A stretch of DNA of 64,000 nt from Ardenticatenales bacterium. GTDB taxonomy: Bacteria; Chloroflexota; Anaerolineae; Promineifilales; Promineifilaceae. The stretch is from positions 124,001-188,000 of the forward strand of contig JACKBM010000003.1 of assembly GCA_020634575.1 (NCBI GenBank). Reading direction: 5' to 3'. Shown one piece after another: positions 52,741 to 63,307 of the stretch (position 1 is the first letter of the stretch; each line of letters starts with the position of its first letter). Made by a program: the position numbers and the translations under genes. The notes below the pieces were generated by a model that made no database searches, was not told where the DNA came from, and saw only the letters and a list, made by a program, of their open reading frames with translations.

Positions 52741-53630
52741 CCCGCGGCGTCCATTGCCAGGGCAATTGCGCCCATGACGCCGGCCTGGCTGCCCAGCCCG
52801 GGCGGTACGATATAACCATCCAGCCCTTCAAGAATCGTGCGACTCTGGACATAGCCATTTAGCAGCGTTTTGACCTGTTCGCGAATCATGGGAAACAGGT
52901 GCGCCTGCCCCATCACGCCGCCGCCCAGGATGATGCGTTGCGGCGAGAGGATGGTGATGGTGTTGACCAGCGCCTGGGCGATGTAGTTGGCCTGTAAGGC
53001 CCAGCCGGGATGGTCCAGTGGCAGGGTCTGCCCTTTCTGCCCCCAACGCTTTTCCAGGGCTGGACCGCTGGCCAACCCTTCCCAACAGTCGCCATGGTAG
53101 GGGCAGCTGCCGGGGAACGGGTCCAGGTTCGGGTCCCGTTTGAGCCCCATGTGGCCCATCTCCGGATGGAGCAGCCCATGCAACAGCCGGCCATTGACCA
53201 GCGCCCCGCCGCCGATGCCGGTGCCGATGGTGAAATAGACAACCGGGTCCGCCCCCTGGCCGGCGCCCCAACGGGCCTCACTGAGGGCGGCCCCGTTGAC
53301 ATCGGTGTCAAAGCCGACGGGCAGCCCCAGGGCATCGCGCACGGCCGTGGCGAAGGGGGTCTGGCCCCAGCCCGGCTTGGGCGTTGTCGTGATGTAGCCC
53401 CAGGTGGGCGAGGCCGGGTCCAGGTCTACCGGGCCAAAGGTGGCGATGCCAAGCCCCTTTATGGCGTATTGGGCCTGATGGTCGCGGAAAAAGGCGATCG
53501 CCTGGCCGATGGTTTCGTCCGGCGTGGTTGTCGGGAAGGTCGCCTCGGCGACGACCCGGTCAGGTCCAGACGCAATAGCGCAGACGAACTTGGTGCCGCC
53601 TGCCTCAATGCCACCATACAAATCATTCAT
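52737..53630 (-). CDS. ROK-family sugar kinase (fructokinase-like)
   Basis: A 297-residue ATP-dependent sugar kinase. [16 protein letters not shown] is the ATP phosphate-binding start; [12 protein letters not shown] and [19 protein letters not shown], where D is the catalytic base region. [38 protein letters not shown] holds the Cys/His zinc site typical of bacterial ROK fructokinases. The start at 53630 has GAGGTGGC upstream. A longer reading to 54107 runs through the tandem array at 53698 and was rejected. The stop overlaps the patatin stop by four bases on the other strand. Confidence 0.92.
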   Translation of the reverse strand: MNDLYGGIEAGGTKFVCAIASGPDRVVAEATFPTTTPDETIGQAIAFFRDHQAQYAIKGLGIATFGPVDLDPASPTWGYITTTPKPGWGQTPFATAVRDALGLPVGFDTDVNGAALSEARWGAGQGADPVVYFTIGTGIGGGALVNGRLLHGLLHPEMGHMGLKRDPNLDPFPGSCPYHGDCWEGLASGPALEKRWGQKGQTLPLDHPGWALQANYIAQALVNTITILSPQRIILGGGVMGQAHLFPMIREQVKTLLNGYVQSRTILEGLDGYIVPPGLGSQAGVMGAIALAMDAAG

Positions 53631-53695
53631 AGCCACCTCAATCTCAGTCAAATCAGCTGCGCCTAGCTTAACCCGAAGCGATGTGGCTGCCCACC

Positions 53696-53876
53696 AACCC
53701 GACGGGGCCGCCACCCGACGGGGCCGCCACCCGACGGGTCCCACCAACCCGACGGGTCCCACCAACCCGACGGGTCCCACCAACCCGACGGGTCCCACCA
53801 CCCGACGGGTCCACCACCCGACGGGTCCACCACCCGACGGGTCCACCACCCGACGGGTCCACCACCCGACGGGTGG
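53696..53876. repeat. Tandem array of 11 ACCCGACGGGT repeats
   Basis: CCCGACGGG occurs at 53698, 53714, 53730, 53748, 53766, 53784, 53801, 53817, 53833, 53849 and 53865. Spacings are 16, 16, 18, 18, 18, 17, 16, 16, 16 and 16 bases. Flanking letters are ACC.CC or CCACCA. The units are near-palindromes (ACCCG-A-CGGGT). All stops are avoided in several frames, so spurious long readings cross it. It lies between the divergent ROK kinase and efflux operon starts. Too short-period and spacer-free to be CRISPR. Confidence 0.92.
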
Positions 53877-54021
53877 CCAACCCCTCGCTGCTGGGATTGC
53901 GCAGTTTTTGCAAATGGTCTGCAGAATTTCTGCAGATTTGGCCGGTAGACTGGAGCCATATGTGAGATTTTTGCGCCGGTCGGGGCTTTTCCGGCCGGTT
54001 TTTCTGGTAAGGAGTGTGTCC

Positions 54022-55626
54022 ATGAGCGCAACCAGTCGCTCCAGACGAAAATGGTTTATTGGCGGTGGCATTGTTGTGCTGCTGCTGGTGATAGTTGGTG
54101 CCACCATGTTTGCCCTACGCGGGCGGACGGCTGAAGAGGCCGCCGCTGCTGAGCCGGGCGAGATCGTCGCGGCGTTTCAAGGGGATCTGGCGGAATCGGC
54201 GACGGCCTCGGGCGTGGTGAGCAGCCGGCAAGAGGCGACCCTCAGCGCCGCCAGCCCCGGCATCGTCACCGAGCTGTTTGTGCGCGCCGGCGATACGGTG
54301 GCCGCCGGCGACCTGCTGGTTCAGCTGGATGATACGGACCTGGCCTCACGCGTGACCAGCGCCCAGCAAAATCTGGCCCTGCAGGAAGCGAATCTGGCCG
54401 CCCTGCAGGAAGGCGCTGCCACCGCGGACATCGCCGCTGCTGAAGCGGCTCTGCAAAGCGCGACGAGCCGGCTGGCCTCATTACAGTCTGACCCCAGCCC
54501 CCAAGACGTTGCCTCCTGGGAGGCTGATATCCGGGCGGGGGAGGCCAATGTGGCCTCCGCCAATGCCTCGCTGAGCGGGACTTTGAGTTCGGTCGATGCG
54601 GCCACGATTGAGGCGGCGCGGGCCCAGGTCGCTTCGGCGGAAATTGCGGTGCGCAATGCAGAGAATGCCAATGAAGCCAATCCTACCGCGGCCACGGACG
54701 AGGCGTTGGCCAATGCTCGCCATGATCTGGCTGTAGCCCAGGCCAACCTGAATGCGCTGCTGGCCGGCCCTAATGCCGGCGATGTCGGCGCGGCGGCGGC
54801 CTCGGTCACGGCCGCCCAGGCAAACCTGGACCGGACCCTGGCCAATTACGAAGCGTTCCTGGCCGGGGCGACGCCGGCCCAGATCGCCAGCGCCGAGGCG
54901 GGCCTGGCCCAGGCCCAGGCGTCGCTGGACAACCTCCTGGCTGGCCCCAGCGAAGAGGAATTGGCGGTTGCCGCTGCCCAACTCGCCCAGGCCGAGATCA
55001 CCCTGGCTGACGCTGAGGCGGCCCTGGCGGATGCCGCCATCCGTGCCCCTTTTGCCGGCATCGTTACGGCGGTGAATTTTGTGGAAGGCGAGATGGCGAC
55101 CGGCCCCATCGTCACCCTGATGGCCGCTGAATTTGCCGTTCGGCTGAATGTGGATGAGATCGACATCGGCATGGTGGCGGTGGGGCAGCCGGCCAGTGTG
55201 ACGCTGGAGACGTGGCCGGAGCAGGCGATTACGGCGGCAGTGGTTGAGATCGCGCCGCGGGCGACGATCAGCGGCAATGGGCTGGTCACTTACGAGGTCT
55301 GGCTGCAGCTGGGCGCAACTGAGCTGCCGGTTCGGGCCGGCATGACGGCCAATGCGGAGATGATTACGGCCAACCGGGACGATGTCCTGCTGGTCCCGAA
55401 CGGCGCTATCCGGGCTGACCGGGAAAATGGCCGCTACTTTGTGAACCTGGCGAGTGAGGCGGCTGACGGCAGCACAACCTTCACCGAAGTTGAAGTGACC
55501 ATTGGTCTGCGTGACAATGATTTTACCCAGATTACGAGCGGCATCAGTGCAGGTGATGAACTGCTCATTGGTGAATTGACCGTGCCGGAGCAACAGTTCC
55601 GCGGCCCGTTTGGCGGAGGCAACTAG
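54022..55626 (+). CDS. HlyD/MacA-family efflux adaptor, first copy
   Basis: A 534-residue membrane-fusion adaptor. One N-terminal membrane helix (about 12-33). Lipoyl/barrel-sandwich half [40 protein letters not shown] long Ala-rich coiled coil (about 100-355). Second half lipoyl [24 protein letters not shown] and beta-barrel with [12 protein letters not shown] near the end. AAGGAG at 54009 is seven bases before the ATG, and the upstream in-frame reading through the tandem array was rejected. First gene of the efflux operon; it links the transporter to a partner outside the membrane. Confidence 0.92.
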   Translation: MSATSRSRRKWFIGGGIVVLLLVIVGATMFALRGRTAEEAAAAEPGEIVAAFQGDLAESATASGVVSSRQEATLSAASPGIVTELFVRAGDTVAAGDLLVQLDDTDLASRVTSAQQNLALQEANLAALQEGAATADIAAAEAALQSATSRLASLQSDPSPQDVASWEADIRAGEANVASANASLSGTLSSVDAATIEAARAQVASAEIAVRNAENANEANPTAATDEALANARHDLAVAQANLNALLAGPNAGDVGAAAASVTAAQANLDRTLANYEAFLAGATPAQIASAEAGLAQAQASLDNLLAGPSEEELAVAAAQLAQAEITLADAEAALADAAIRAPFAGIVTAVNFVEGEMATGPIVTLMAAEFAVRLNVDEIDIGMVAVGQPASVTLETWPEQAITAAVVEIAPRATISGNGLVTYEVWLQLGATELPVRAGMTANAEMITANRDDVLLVPNGAIRADRENGRYFVNLASEAADGSTTFTEVEVTIGLRDNDFTQITSGISAGDELLIGELTVPEQQFRGPFGGGN

Positions 55627-55630
55627 GATC

Positions 55631-57310
55631 ATGGCCGGACAAACTGAGAAACGAACTGTGAAAAAGAGAAGAAACTGGATCTGGATTGTCGTGGTGGTGA
55701 TTGTCCTGGCGTGTGCGGGGGCAGCCATCATGGTAAATCGGGCTCGCAATCAGGTGTTGGAAAACCTGCCCCAAAGCGGCGATGTGGTTGAGGCGACGCT
55801 GGGTGACCTGGCAGAGAGTGCTTCAGCCAGCGGCCAGATTGTGGCCGGCCGGGAGGCGGATCTCTCCCTGGCGACCAGCGGCACCGTGCGGTCAGTGCTG
55901 GTCGAGGTGGGTGACACCGTGGCGGCTGGCGATCTGCTGGTGCAATTGGATGATGCCGCTCTACAGCGTAACGTGGCCACGGCGGAGCAGGATCTGATCA
56001 TCGCCCAGGCCAATCTGGCGACCCTGTATGAAGGGGCCAGCGCGGCCCAGATCGCGTCGGCGGAAGCGAGCGTGGCCAGCGCCGAGGCGGCTCTGGCAGA
56101 TTTGCAGGCTGGTCCGTCGGCGACGGAGATAGCCGCGTCGGAAGCATCCCTGCGGGCGGCGGAGGCGAATTTGCTGGCGGCGCAGGACCGGCTGAGTGCA
56201 GCGGCGACGATTGGCAGCCAGGCTGACATTCTGTCGGCTGAGGCCTCGCTGACGGATGCCCAGGAGCAGCAACGTTCGGCCTATGATACCTGGGTGCGGG
56301 TGGCGGATTGTGAAGAGGATGGCCAGGGCGGCTACAACTGCACGCTGCCCGACTCTGATTTTGCCACGACCGTCAATCTGAACCTGGAAGCGGCCAACGC
56401 CAACCTGGCGGCGGCGGAAGCGCGGCTGGCGGCCTTGCGTAGCCCGAACAGCAGCAGTGTGGCTTCGGCCCAGGCCGGCGTCGCTTCGTCCCAGGCACAG
56501 CTGGATTCAGCGCAGGCGGCGCATGAGTCGCTGCTGCTGGGCGCCTCAGAATCTGAAATTGCGGCGGCGGAAGCCGATCTGGCCCAGGCGCGGGCGACGC
56601 TGGCGGGGTTGATGGCGGGACCGGCCGGTTCCACCATCACTTCCACTGAAACTCGCCTTGCCCAGGCCCAGACCGGGCTCGACAATGCCCGCAACGCCCT
56701 CGCGGAAGCCGCCCTCGTTGCCCCGTTCGGCGGCATCGTCACTGATGTTTATGTGAGCGTGGGCGAACAGGCATCCGGCGTCGCCGTGACGCTGGTGGAC
56801 ACGAGCAGTTACGAAGTGGTGTTGCATGTGGATGAAGTCGATATCGGCGCCCTGGCACTGGGGCAGGCGGCCAACGTCACCCTGGAGAGCTTCCCCGACG
56901 AGACGATCGCCAGCGAGATTGTCGCCATCGCCCCCAATGCGGCAACCGGTTCTGACGGCATCGTCAGCTTTGAGGTCCGCCTGGGGTTGGCGACGGCTGA
57001 GGTGCCGCTGCGAGTTGGCATGACGGCCAACGCGGCGTTGATTACGGCTGAGCGGGAGAATGTTTTGCTGGTGCCCAATGCTGCTATCACGGCGGATCGG
57101 GAAAACGGCAAATTCTACGTCAACCGGCTGACGGGCACGGATGAAAACGGTGTCCAGCAGTTTGAACAGGTGGAAGTGACTATCGGCCTGCGCGATGATG
57201 ACAATACCAATGTGGTCAGCGGCCTGAGCATTGGCGACCAGGTGCTGGTCGGCCAGCTGGCGACGCCGACCTTTGATTTTGGCGGCGGGCCGTTCGGCGG
57301 CGGGGATTAG
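55631..57310 (+). CDS. HlyD/MacA-family efflux adaptor, second copy
   Basis: A 559-residue adaptor similar to the preceding gene product in order of domains. Membrane helix at about 17-35; [44 protein letters not shown]; Ala-rich coiled coil (about 100-360) with an inserted segment containing DCEEDGQGGYNC, two cysteines that may pair. Then AALVAPFGGIVTDVYVSVGEQASG and a barrel with ADRENGKFYVNRL. It starts four bases after the first adaptor stop. Adjacent paralogues feeding one ABC permease are unusual and suggest a hetero-oligomer or alternate substrates. Confidence 0.92.
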   Translation: MAGQTEKRTVKKRRNWIWIVVVVIVLACAGAAIMVNRARNQVLENLPQSGDVVEATLGDLAESASASGQIVAGREADLSLATSGTVRSVLVEVGDTVAAGDLLVQLDDAALQRNVATAEQDLIIAQANLATLYEGASAAQIASAEASVASAEAALADLQAGPSATEIAASEASLRAAEANLLAAQDRLSAAATIGSQADILSAEASLTDAQEQQRSAYDTWVRVADCEEDGQGGYNCTLPDSDFATTVNLNLEAANANLAAAEARLAALRSPNSSSVASAQAGVASSQAQLDSAQAAHESLLLGASESEIAAAEADLAQARATLAGLMAGPAGSTITSTETRLAQAQTGLDNARNALAEAALVAPFGGIVTDVYVSVGEQASGVAVTLVDTSSYEVVLHVDEVDIGALALGQAANVTLESFPDETIASEIVAIAPNAATGSDGIVSFEVRLGLATAEVPLRVGMTANAALITAERENVLLVPNAAITADRENGKFYVNRLTGTDENGVQQFEQVEVTIGLRDDDNTNVVSGLSIGDQVLVGQLATPTFDFGGGPFGGGD

Positions 57311-57318
57311 GTGACGCC

Positions 57319-58007
57319 ATGATTACGATGCGTAATATCACCAAGAGTTATGAGATGGGTACTCAGGTTGTCCACGCCCTGCGCGGGGTTGACCTGGAGA
57401 TCGGCGAAGGGGAGTTTGTGGCCATCATGGGGCCATCCGGCTCCGGCAAAAGCACCCTGATGAACATGATCGGCTGTCTCGATGTGCCGACCGGCGGGAC
57501 CTACTTGCTGGATGGGATCGACGTCAGCGAGATGACGGACAATGAACAGGCCAGAATTCGCAACCAGCGGGTCGGTTTTGTTTTCCAGAATTTCAATTTG
57601 CTGCCGCGTACGTCGGCTTTGAAGCAGGTCGCCTTGCCGCTGATGTATGCCGGCATGGGGCGGCGCGAGCGCAATGAGCGGGCGCATGAGGTGTTACAGC
57701 TGGTGGGCCTGGGGGACCGGACGGATCACCGGCCGGATGAACTCTCCGGCGGCCAGCAGCAACGCGTGGCCATCGCCCGCGCCCTGGCTACCCATCCCAG
57801 CATTATCCTGGCCGACGAACCAACCGGGGCGCTGGATACCGAGACCGGCAATGAAATCCTCGACTTATTCGGCAAGCTGCATCAGGATGGGATGACGATC
57901 ATCGTCATCACCCATGACCCTGAGGTCGGCGAACGGGCGGAGCGGCTCATCATGATCCGGGACGGCCTCATTGAAACGACGCCGGCGACCTTTGCAGGAG
58001 AAACCGC

Positions 58008-58011
<4 letters not shown>
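57319..58011 (+). CDS. ABC transporter ATP-binding protein, MacB/LolD type
   Basis: A 230-residue ATPase. Walker [10 protein letters not shown] (about 36-44), Q-loop [24 protein letters not shown], signature [15 protein letters not shown], Walker [13 protein letters not shown], and H-loop [21 protein letters not shown]. The family exports lipids, peptides or macrolides together with an FtsX-type permease. Starts eight bases after the second adaptor. Its stop overlaps the permease ATG (ATGA). Confidence 0.95.
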
Positions 58012-59228
<1,217 letters not shown>

Positions 59229-59231
<3 letters not shown>

Positions 59232-59370
59232 CTGTTAGCTATTAGCTGTTAGGGGTTGGAAAGAGATAGGCGTGGTTTGGCTACGCATGGATGGATGACG
59301 TGTTTGCAAGAGTTGAGATGCGGAACTGTGAGAGGAAAGCTAATAGCTATCAGCTAACAGCTAACAGCTA
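59229..59370. repeat. Second AGCTGTTAGC inverted repeat, filling the permease-regulator gap
   Basis: Left arm 59229-59252, right arm 59347-59370 (24 bases, 22 match); the extended right side from 59340 has extra TAGC units. It begins in the stop codon of the permease and ends at the base before the ATG of the response regulator. Same family as 51850-51956. Confidence 0.85.
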
Positions 59371-60069
59371 ATGCCCCAACGAATCCTAGTTGTCGACGAC
59401 GACAAAGAAGTTGTCAGGCTCATGCGGGCTTATCTGGAGCAGGCCGGGTATGAGGTGCTGGTGGCGTATGATGGCGAGACGGCATTGTTCACCATGCGCC
59501 AGGAGCGGCCGGATCTGTTGCTGTTGGATCTGATGCTGCCGGGCAAGGATGGCTGGGAGATCACCCGGCTCATTCGGGCGGATCGGCAGCTGGCGGCCAC
59601 GCCTATCATCATGTTGACGGCTCGTATCGAGGATACGGACAAGATCGTTGGGCTGGAGATGGGGGCGGATGATTACGTCACCAAGCCGTACAACCCGCGC
59701 GAGGTGGTGGCGCGGGTGCGGGCGCGGTTGCGCCGGCCGGTTGCCCCGGATGAGCCCCGGGCCGAGGTGCTGCGGGTGGGGGAGCTGGTGCTGGACCTGG
59801 GCCGGCGCGAGGCGAGTGTGGGCGACCGGCCGGTCGAACTCACCGCTACCGAGTTCAACATCCTCCAATTGCTGATGGAAAGCCCCGGCTTTGTTTTCAC
59901 CCGCGAAGAGCTGATCGACAAGGCGCTGGGGCAGGATTACGAAGGGTTGGACCGCACCCTGGACAGCCACATCCGCAATCTGCGGCGCAAACTGGAGCCG
60001 GACGGGCACCAGGCTCGCTACATCAAGACCGTCTACGGGATCGGCTACCGGCTGGCCGAGGAGCGCTGA
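59371..60069 (+). CDS. OmpR-family response regulator
   Basis: A 232-residue transcription factor. Receiver at 1-120 with DDD, phospho-acceptor Asp near residue 53 (LLLDLMLPGKDG), T/A and K (TKPYNPREVV). Winged helix at about 130-230 (VLRVGELVLDLGRREASVG, LTATEFNILQLLMESPGFVFTREELIDKALG, LDRTLDSHIRNLRRKLE). Right next to its ATG there is only repeat sequence and no ribosome site. One base overlaps the next gene. It likely controls the efflux operon upstream. Confidence 0.95.
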   Translation: MPQRILVVDDDKEVVRLMRAYLEQAGYEVLVAYDGETALFTMRQERPDLLLLDLMLPGKDGWEITRLIRADRQLAATPIIMLTARIEDTDKIVGLEMGADDYVTKPYNPREVVARVRARLRRPVAPDEPRAEVLRVGELVLDLGRREASVGDRPVELTATEFNILQLLMESPGFVFTREELIDKALGQDYEGLDRTLDSHIRNLRRKLEPDGHQARYIKTVYGIGYRLAEER

Positions 60070-61163
60070 TGAACCGTCTCTGGGTCCGTTTCAGTTTCAT
60101 TTTTGTCGGCACAATGCTCCTGGTGGTGGTCGTCGCCTTTTCGCTGCGCCTCTTCATCCCCAACCCGCCCATCCTCAACGAATTTGATAGCCTCATCGCC
60201 GAAATCACAGCCGCGATTGGGACGGAGCGGGTGCAGCAGATTCAGGAGGCGTTTTTCCGCCAGATGCAGGCGCAGGTCATCACTTCCGTGCTGGCCACGG
60301 CCATTGTGGGTGTCCTGGTCGGGGTCTGGGCCAGCCGGACGTTGGCGGCGCCGTTGCAGAAGCTGGAGCAGGCGGCCGGCGCCATCCAGCAAGGGCAGTT
60401 CGATGTTCGGGTGGAGGAGAAGGGGAGCCAGGAGATGGTCGCGGTTGCGGCGGCCTACAACGAGATGGCTGAGCGGCTGGGGGAGGCGGAGACGCTGCGC
60501 AAAAATCTGCTCTCCGATGTGGCCCACGAACTGCGCCATCCGGTGCATGTGCTGCAGGGCAATCTGCAGGCGATGTTGGATGGCGTGTATCCCCTTAACG
60601 AGGATGAGCTGGGCCGGCTACTGACCCAGACCAAACATCTGAATACGCTGGTCAATGACCTGCACGAGTTGGCCCAGGCGGAGGCGCGGCAATTGCCGTT
60701 GTTGCGAGAGCCGGTTGGGTTGGCGGAGCTGGTTAAGGAGACGGTGCGGCTGTTCCAGCCGGCGGCGGGGGCGCAGGGCGTCGCGTTGCAGGCGATTTTG
60801 GAAGGGGAGCTGCCGGTTCTGTCGCTGGACCGGGCCCGAATCAAGCAGGTGTTGAGCAATCTGATCAGCAACGGGTTGCAGCATACACCGGCCGGTGGCC
60901 ACATCACCGTCACCCTCAACACCCGTCCGGACCAGGTGACGCTCACCGTCGCCGACAACGGCGCCGGCATTGCCCCGGCCGAGCTGCCCAAGATTTTTGA
61001 CCGCTTTTACCGGGTCGATAGCGCCCGCAGCCGCGAGAGCGGCAGCACCGGCCTGGGGCTGGCCATCGTCAAGGCGCTTGTCAGCGCCCACAGCGGTGAG
61101 GTGGTAGTGCAGAGTGAAGGGCCGGGTCAGGGCAGCAGATTTGTGGTGACGTTGCCGCGCTGA
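60069..61163 (+). CDS. HAMP sensor histidine kinase
   Basis: A 364-residue membrane kinase. Two membrane helices (about 8-30 and 75-98) with a short outside loop, HAMP domain around 100-145, HisKA with LLSDVAHELRHPVHVLQGNL (phospho-His near 160). HATPase with NLISNGLQHTPAGGH, DNGAGIAPAELPKIFDRFYRVD and STGLGLAIVKALVSAHSG. Cognate kinase of the adjacent regulator (TGATG overlap). The short outside loop suggests sensing within or near the membrane, as for many efflux-linked kinases. Confidence 0.95.
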   Translation: MNRLWVRFSFIFVGTMLLVVVVAFSLRLFIPNPPILNEFDSLIAEITAAIGTERVQQIQEAFFRQMQAQVITSVLATAIVGVLVGVWASRTLAAPLQKLEQAAGAIQQGQFDVRVEEKGSQEMVAVAAAYNEMAERLGEAETLRKNLLSDVAHELRHPVHVLQGNLQAMLDGVYPLNEDELGRLLTQTKHLNTLVNDLHELAQAEARQLPLLREPVGLAELVKETVRLFQPAAGAQGVALQAILEGELPVLSLDRARIKQVLSNLISNGLQHTPAGGHITVTLNTRPDQVTLTVADNGAGIAPAELPKIFDRFYRVDSARSRESGSTGLGLAIVKALVSAHSGEVVVQSEGPGQGSRFVVTLPR

Positions 61164-61168
61164 ACGGT

Positions 61169-61221
61169 TGAGGGGTAGGGGACCCGACGGGTCTGGCACC
61201 CGTCGGGTCCCCTACCCCTCA
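61169..61221. repeat. Perfect 24-bp inverted repeat of the ACCCGACGGGT family
   Basis: Arms 61169-61192 and 61198-61221 pair perfectly around a five-base loop (CTGGC). The core is ACCCGACGGGT / ACCCGTCGGGT flanked by GAGGGGTAGGGG. It follows the kinase stop by five bases and may serve as its terminator. Confidence 0.9.
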
Positions 61222-61354
61222 CCGCAAACTCGTGGCTTGACAGCCAACGCACCATCCCCAAGATCTCCCGCATGCAAGCGGAAGAGTTAGACCTTATCCT
61301 CGATTTGCCTCCAGACTGAACAACGCAATGTGGTTAGCCCCGGCCTGGCTGCGG

Positions 61355-62334
61355 CAATTTATCGCCGGTGACAGAGCTTCTCTGGTCAGGCGGCTTTGGC
61401 GTGCGGACGTGAACTGGCCAGCCGATCAGCGCGCCGGTGGATGGCGACTGCCCTTCCTGACCTGTTCGGTCTCAAGCCATGGCCAGTGCTCCAGATTGTG
61501 GCCAGCCAGGGGACTCGTCCGGGCTGGATGAGACCGGTCCAAAACCATTGGCCAGCATCTGAGGTGATCCGGGCAGCGAGGCCATTACCTTTCGTCACCT
61601 GGTCAGCCATACGGCGGGTCTGCCGCTGATGCCGCCGCTGCCGAAATGGCCGTGACCGACGCGGATACCGACTGTGGAGATGATGGCGGACATCCACATG
61701 CCCGATATGGCGCGGCTGCTGGAGTCGTTTCCGCAGCTCACGTTGCTGGCAGCGCCCGGCGAGCGCTATGAATATTCCAACATCAGCATCGCGATCCTGG
61801 CGCAGCTTTTGGGTGAAGCTGGGGCTGAGCTGCGCTGAAGCGGTCACGCAGCATATCCTGGTGCCGCTTGGGATGAAGGGGCGACTTTTGCGGCGACTGA
61901 AGCCCAGGTTCAACAACAACTTCGCCACCGGACATTTCGGCTTTGCTGATCCGCCGGCGCCGTTACCCGCCCTATGATCTGGGGGCGTTTTTACCGGCCG
62001 GTGGCCTCTACGCTTCCGCCGCCGACATGGGCCGCTTCCTGCAAGCCCAGTTTGCTTCCCTGGTCGGCTACCTGACGCCCGCGCAAATCGCCGAGATGTG
62101 GACGGATACCATTGCCGTTTGCGGCCGGGCGCTATGGCGGCGATCCTGGCGTGGCCGGGATTTGTCTCCGGAGCTGGCACATTACGACGCTGGCCCGGCA
62201 GATCGCCGTTGAACACGGTGGTGCGGACCCATGCCTACTCCGCCTTTCTGAGCCTCGGTGCCGTCCCAGCAGCTGGGCGTCTTCCTGGCGGCCAATTCCT
62301 GTGAACCCACAGGCGATTGCCACTGATCTGAGTC
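61355..62334 (+). pseudogene. Decayed class C beta-lactamase-like serine hydrolase
   Basis: Short in-frame pieces in different frames spell a serine hydrolase of the beta-lactamase / PBP-like family. They are ELLWSGGFGVRT near 61380, ITFRHLVSHTAGLP near 61580, APGERYEYSNISIAILAQLLG near 61760 (YSN motif), HILVPLGMKG near 61850, FLPAGGLYASAADMGRFLQAQF near 61990, and QLGVFLAANSCEPTGDCH at 62273-62330. The SxxK motif was not located with certainty. At least four frame changes and stops mean it is not functional. From 61222 to 61354 nothing certain is seen; the gene may have begun there. Confidence 0.75.
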
Positions 62335-63100
62335 ACGAGGTTTTGCGCGCGTTCTGTGGTAGGCTGGTGTTACTCACATCCTTTTCCAACACGACCCAAT
62401 GGGAGATGCCCAGCCATTGCAGCGGCGTTTTTTCCAGGCTGTAGAGCGTCTTCTTGAGGAGTTTGCCGGCACGGGGCAGGCGCCGTTCGATGTTGTCGTA
62501 GCCGCCGTAGATGATGCTGTGGTGTAGTAGCCGCACCGGCTGATCCTGCCAGAGGCGGGCGAGCTTGCGCCAGCTGTAGGTGCGGACGTGGGGGGCCAGC
62601 CGGTCGCGCAGCGGGTCTGGCAGGTAGTTGATGAGGGGGATATTGCCGAATTTGTACTTACCGCGCCAGTAGATGCCGTGCTGCTCAACCGGGTACCAGC
62701 GGTTGGGGCAGAAAATGAGAATCCGACCGGCCGGTCGCGTCACCCGCACCATCTCCCGCAGACTCTGCCCATCGTCCACCACATGTTCGATGACTTCATT
62801 GCTGAAGACGACATCGAAGCTGTTGCCGGCAAAGGGCAGATGCTCTCCCTGGCTGACGACAATCCCCTCGGCGACAGCCAGCGCCTGCCGGGCCCGTTCT
62901 TCTTCGATCTCCAGGCCAAAGCGATGGTCGCTGAAACGGCCGAAAGCATCGAGGTAGCTGCCGAGGCCGCAGCCGTTGTCCAGGATCCGGCCGGATAAAT
63001 CGGCCCATTCCTGAATCATCGCCAACCGCCGCTCCTGGCCGGAGCGCCACACATAGCCCGGTTCGCCCCGCAGGGCCGCTTTGTCCGAATGTCTGCTCAT
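62333..63100 (-). CDS. Class I SAM-dependent methyltransferase
   Basis: A 255-residue methyltransferase. SAM-binding motif I ILDNGCGLGSYLDAFG (about 39-54), motif II FGLEIEEERARQALA, and FDVVFSNEVIEHVVDDGQSLREMVRVTRPAGRILIFCPN, typical of family 11 (UbiE/COQ5-like) enzymes. The C-terminal third (GIYWRGKYKFGNIPLINYLPDPLR) has a membrane-proximal look seen in methyltransferases acting on lipids or glycans. The substrate is unknown. It converges on the serine hydrolase remnant. Confidence 0.9.
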   Translation of the reverse strand: MSRHSDKAALRGEPGYVWRSGQERRLAMIQEWADLSGRILDNGCGLGSYLDAFGRFSDHRFGLEIEEERARQALAVAEGIVVSQGEHLPFAGNSFDVVFSNEVIEHVVDDGQSLREMVRVTRPAGRILIFCPNRWYPVEQHGIYWRGKYKFGNIPLINYLPDPLRDRLAPHVRTYSWRKLARLWQDQPVRLLHHSIIYGGYDNIERRLPRAGKLLKKTLYSLEKTPLQWLGISHWVVLEKDVSNTSLPQNARKTS

Positions 63101-63116
63101 ACCGGCCCGAACTGTA

Positions 63117-63171
63117 CATCAACCTGACAGGTCGGCCAACCCGACAGGTCGGCCAACCTGTCAGGTTGATG
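63117..63171. repeat. Inverted repeat with ACCTGACAGGT cores
   Basis: Arms CATCAACCTGACAGGT (63117-63132) and its complement (63156-63171) flank a middle copy, AACCCGACAGGT. The three units are spaced by CGGCCA. It resembles the ACCCGACGGGT family with G-to-A changes and lies between the divergent methyltransferase and M3 peptidase starts. Confidence 0.8.
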
Positions 63172-63307
63172 AGAGGCGGGCTGAGTCCGCTCACCGGCCG
63201 GTTGAATTTGCTATACTACGGCCCGGTGCCGTGATCTGTCGCCACACAGGCCGGGCCATTTTTCTGATATTTCCAGGGTTCCCACGCACCCTGTTGAGGA
63301 GTTTTGC

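Noticed and set aside
53696..53876. CRISPR array
   Set aside because: Units of 16-18 bases without unique spacers and no cas genes nearby.
53509..54021. N-terminal extension of the first HlyD adaptor
   Set aside because: It crosses the ROK start and the array; ATG at 54022 has AAGGAG and is followed by the expected membrane helix.
53631..54107. N-terminal extension of the ROK kinase running through the tandem array
   Set aside because: The array avoids stops by composition only; the true start at 53630 has a ribosome site and the family N-terminus GGIEAGGTK.
54481..55749. 422-codon minus-strand frame opposite the first HlyD adaptor
   Set aside because: Caused by the Ala-rich coiled coil coding strand; Arg/His-rich shadow with no domain.
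61222..61320. Short reading with DSQRTIPKISRMQAEELD, possibly a transposase remnant
   Set aside because: Too short and no catalytic motif or terminal repeats to support an insertion sequence.
61386..62216. 276-codon minus-strand frame in the serine hydrolase remnant
   Set aside because: Low-complexity Arg/Pro-rich frame; the plus strand pieces match a known family.
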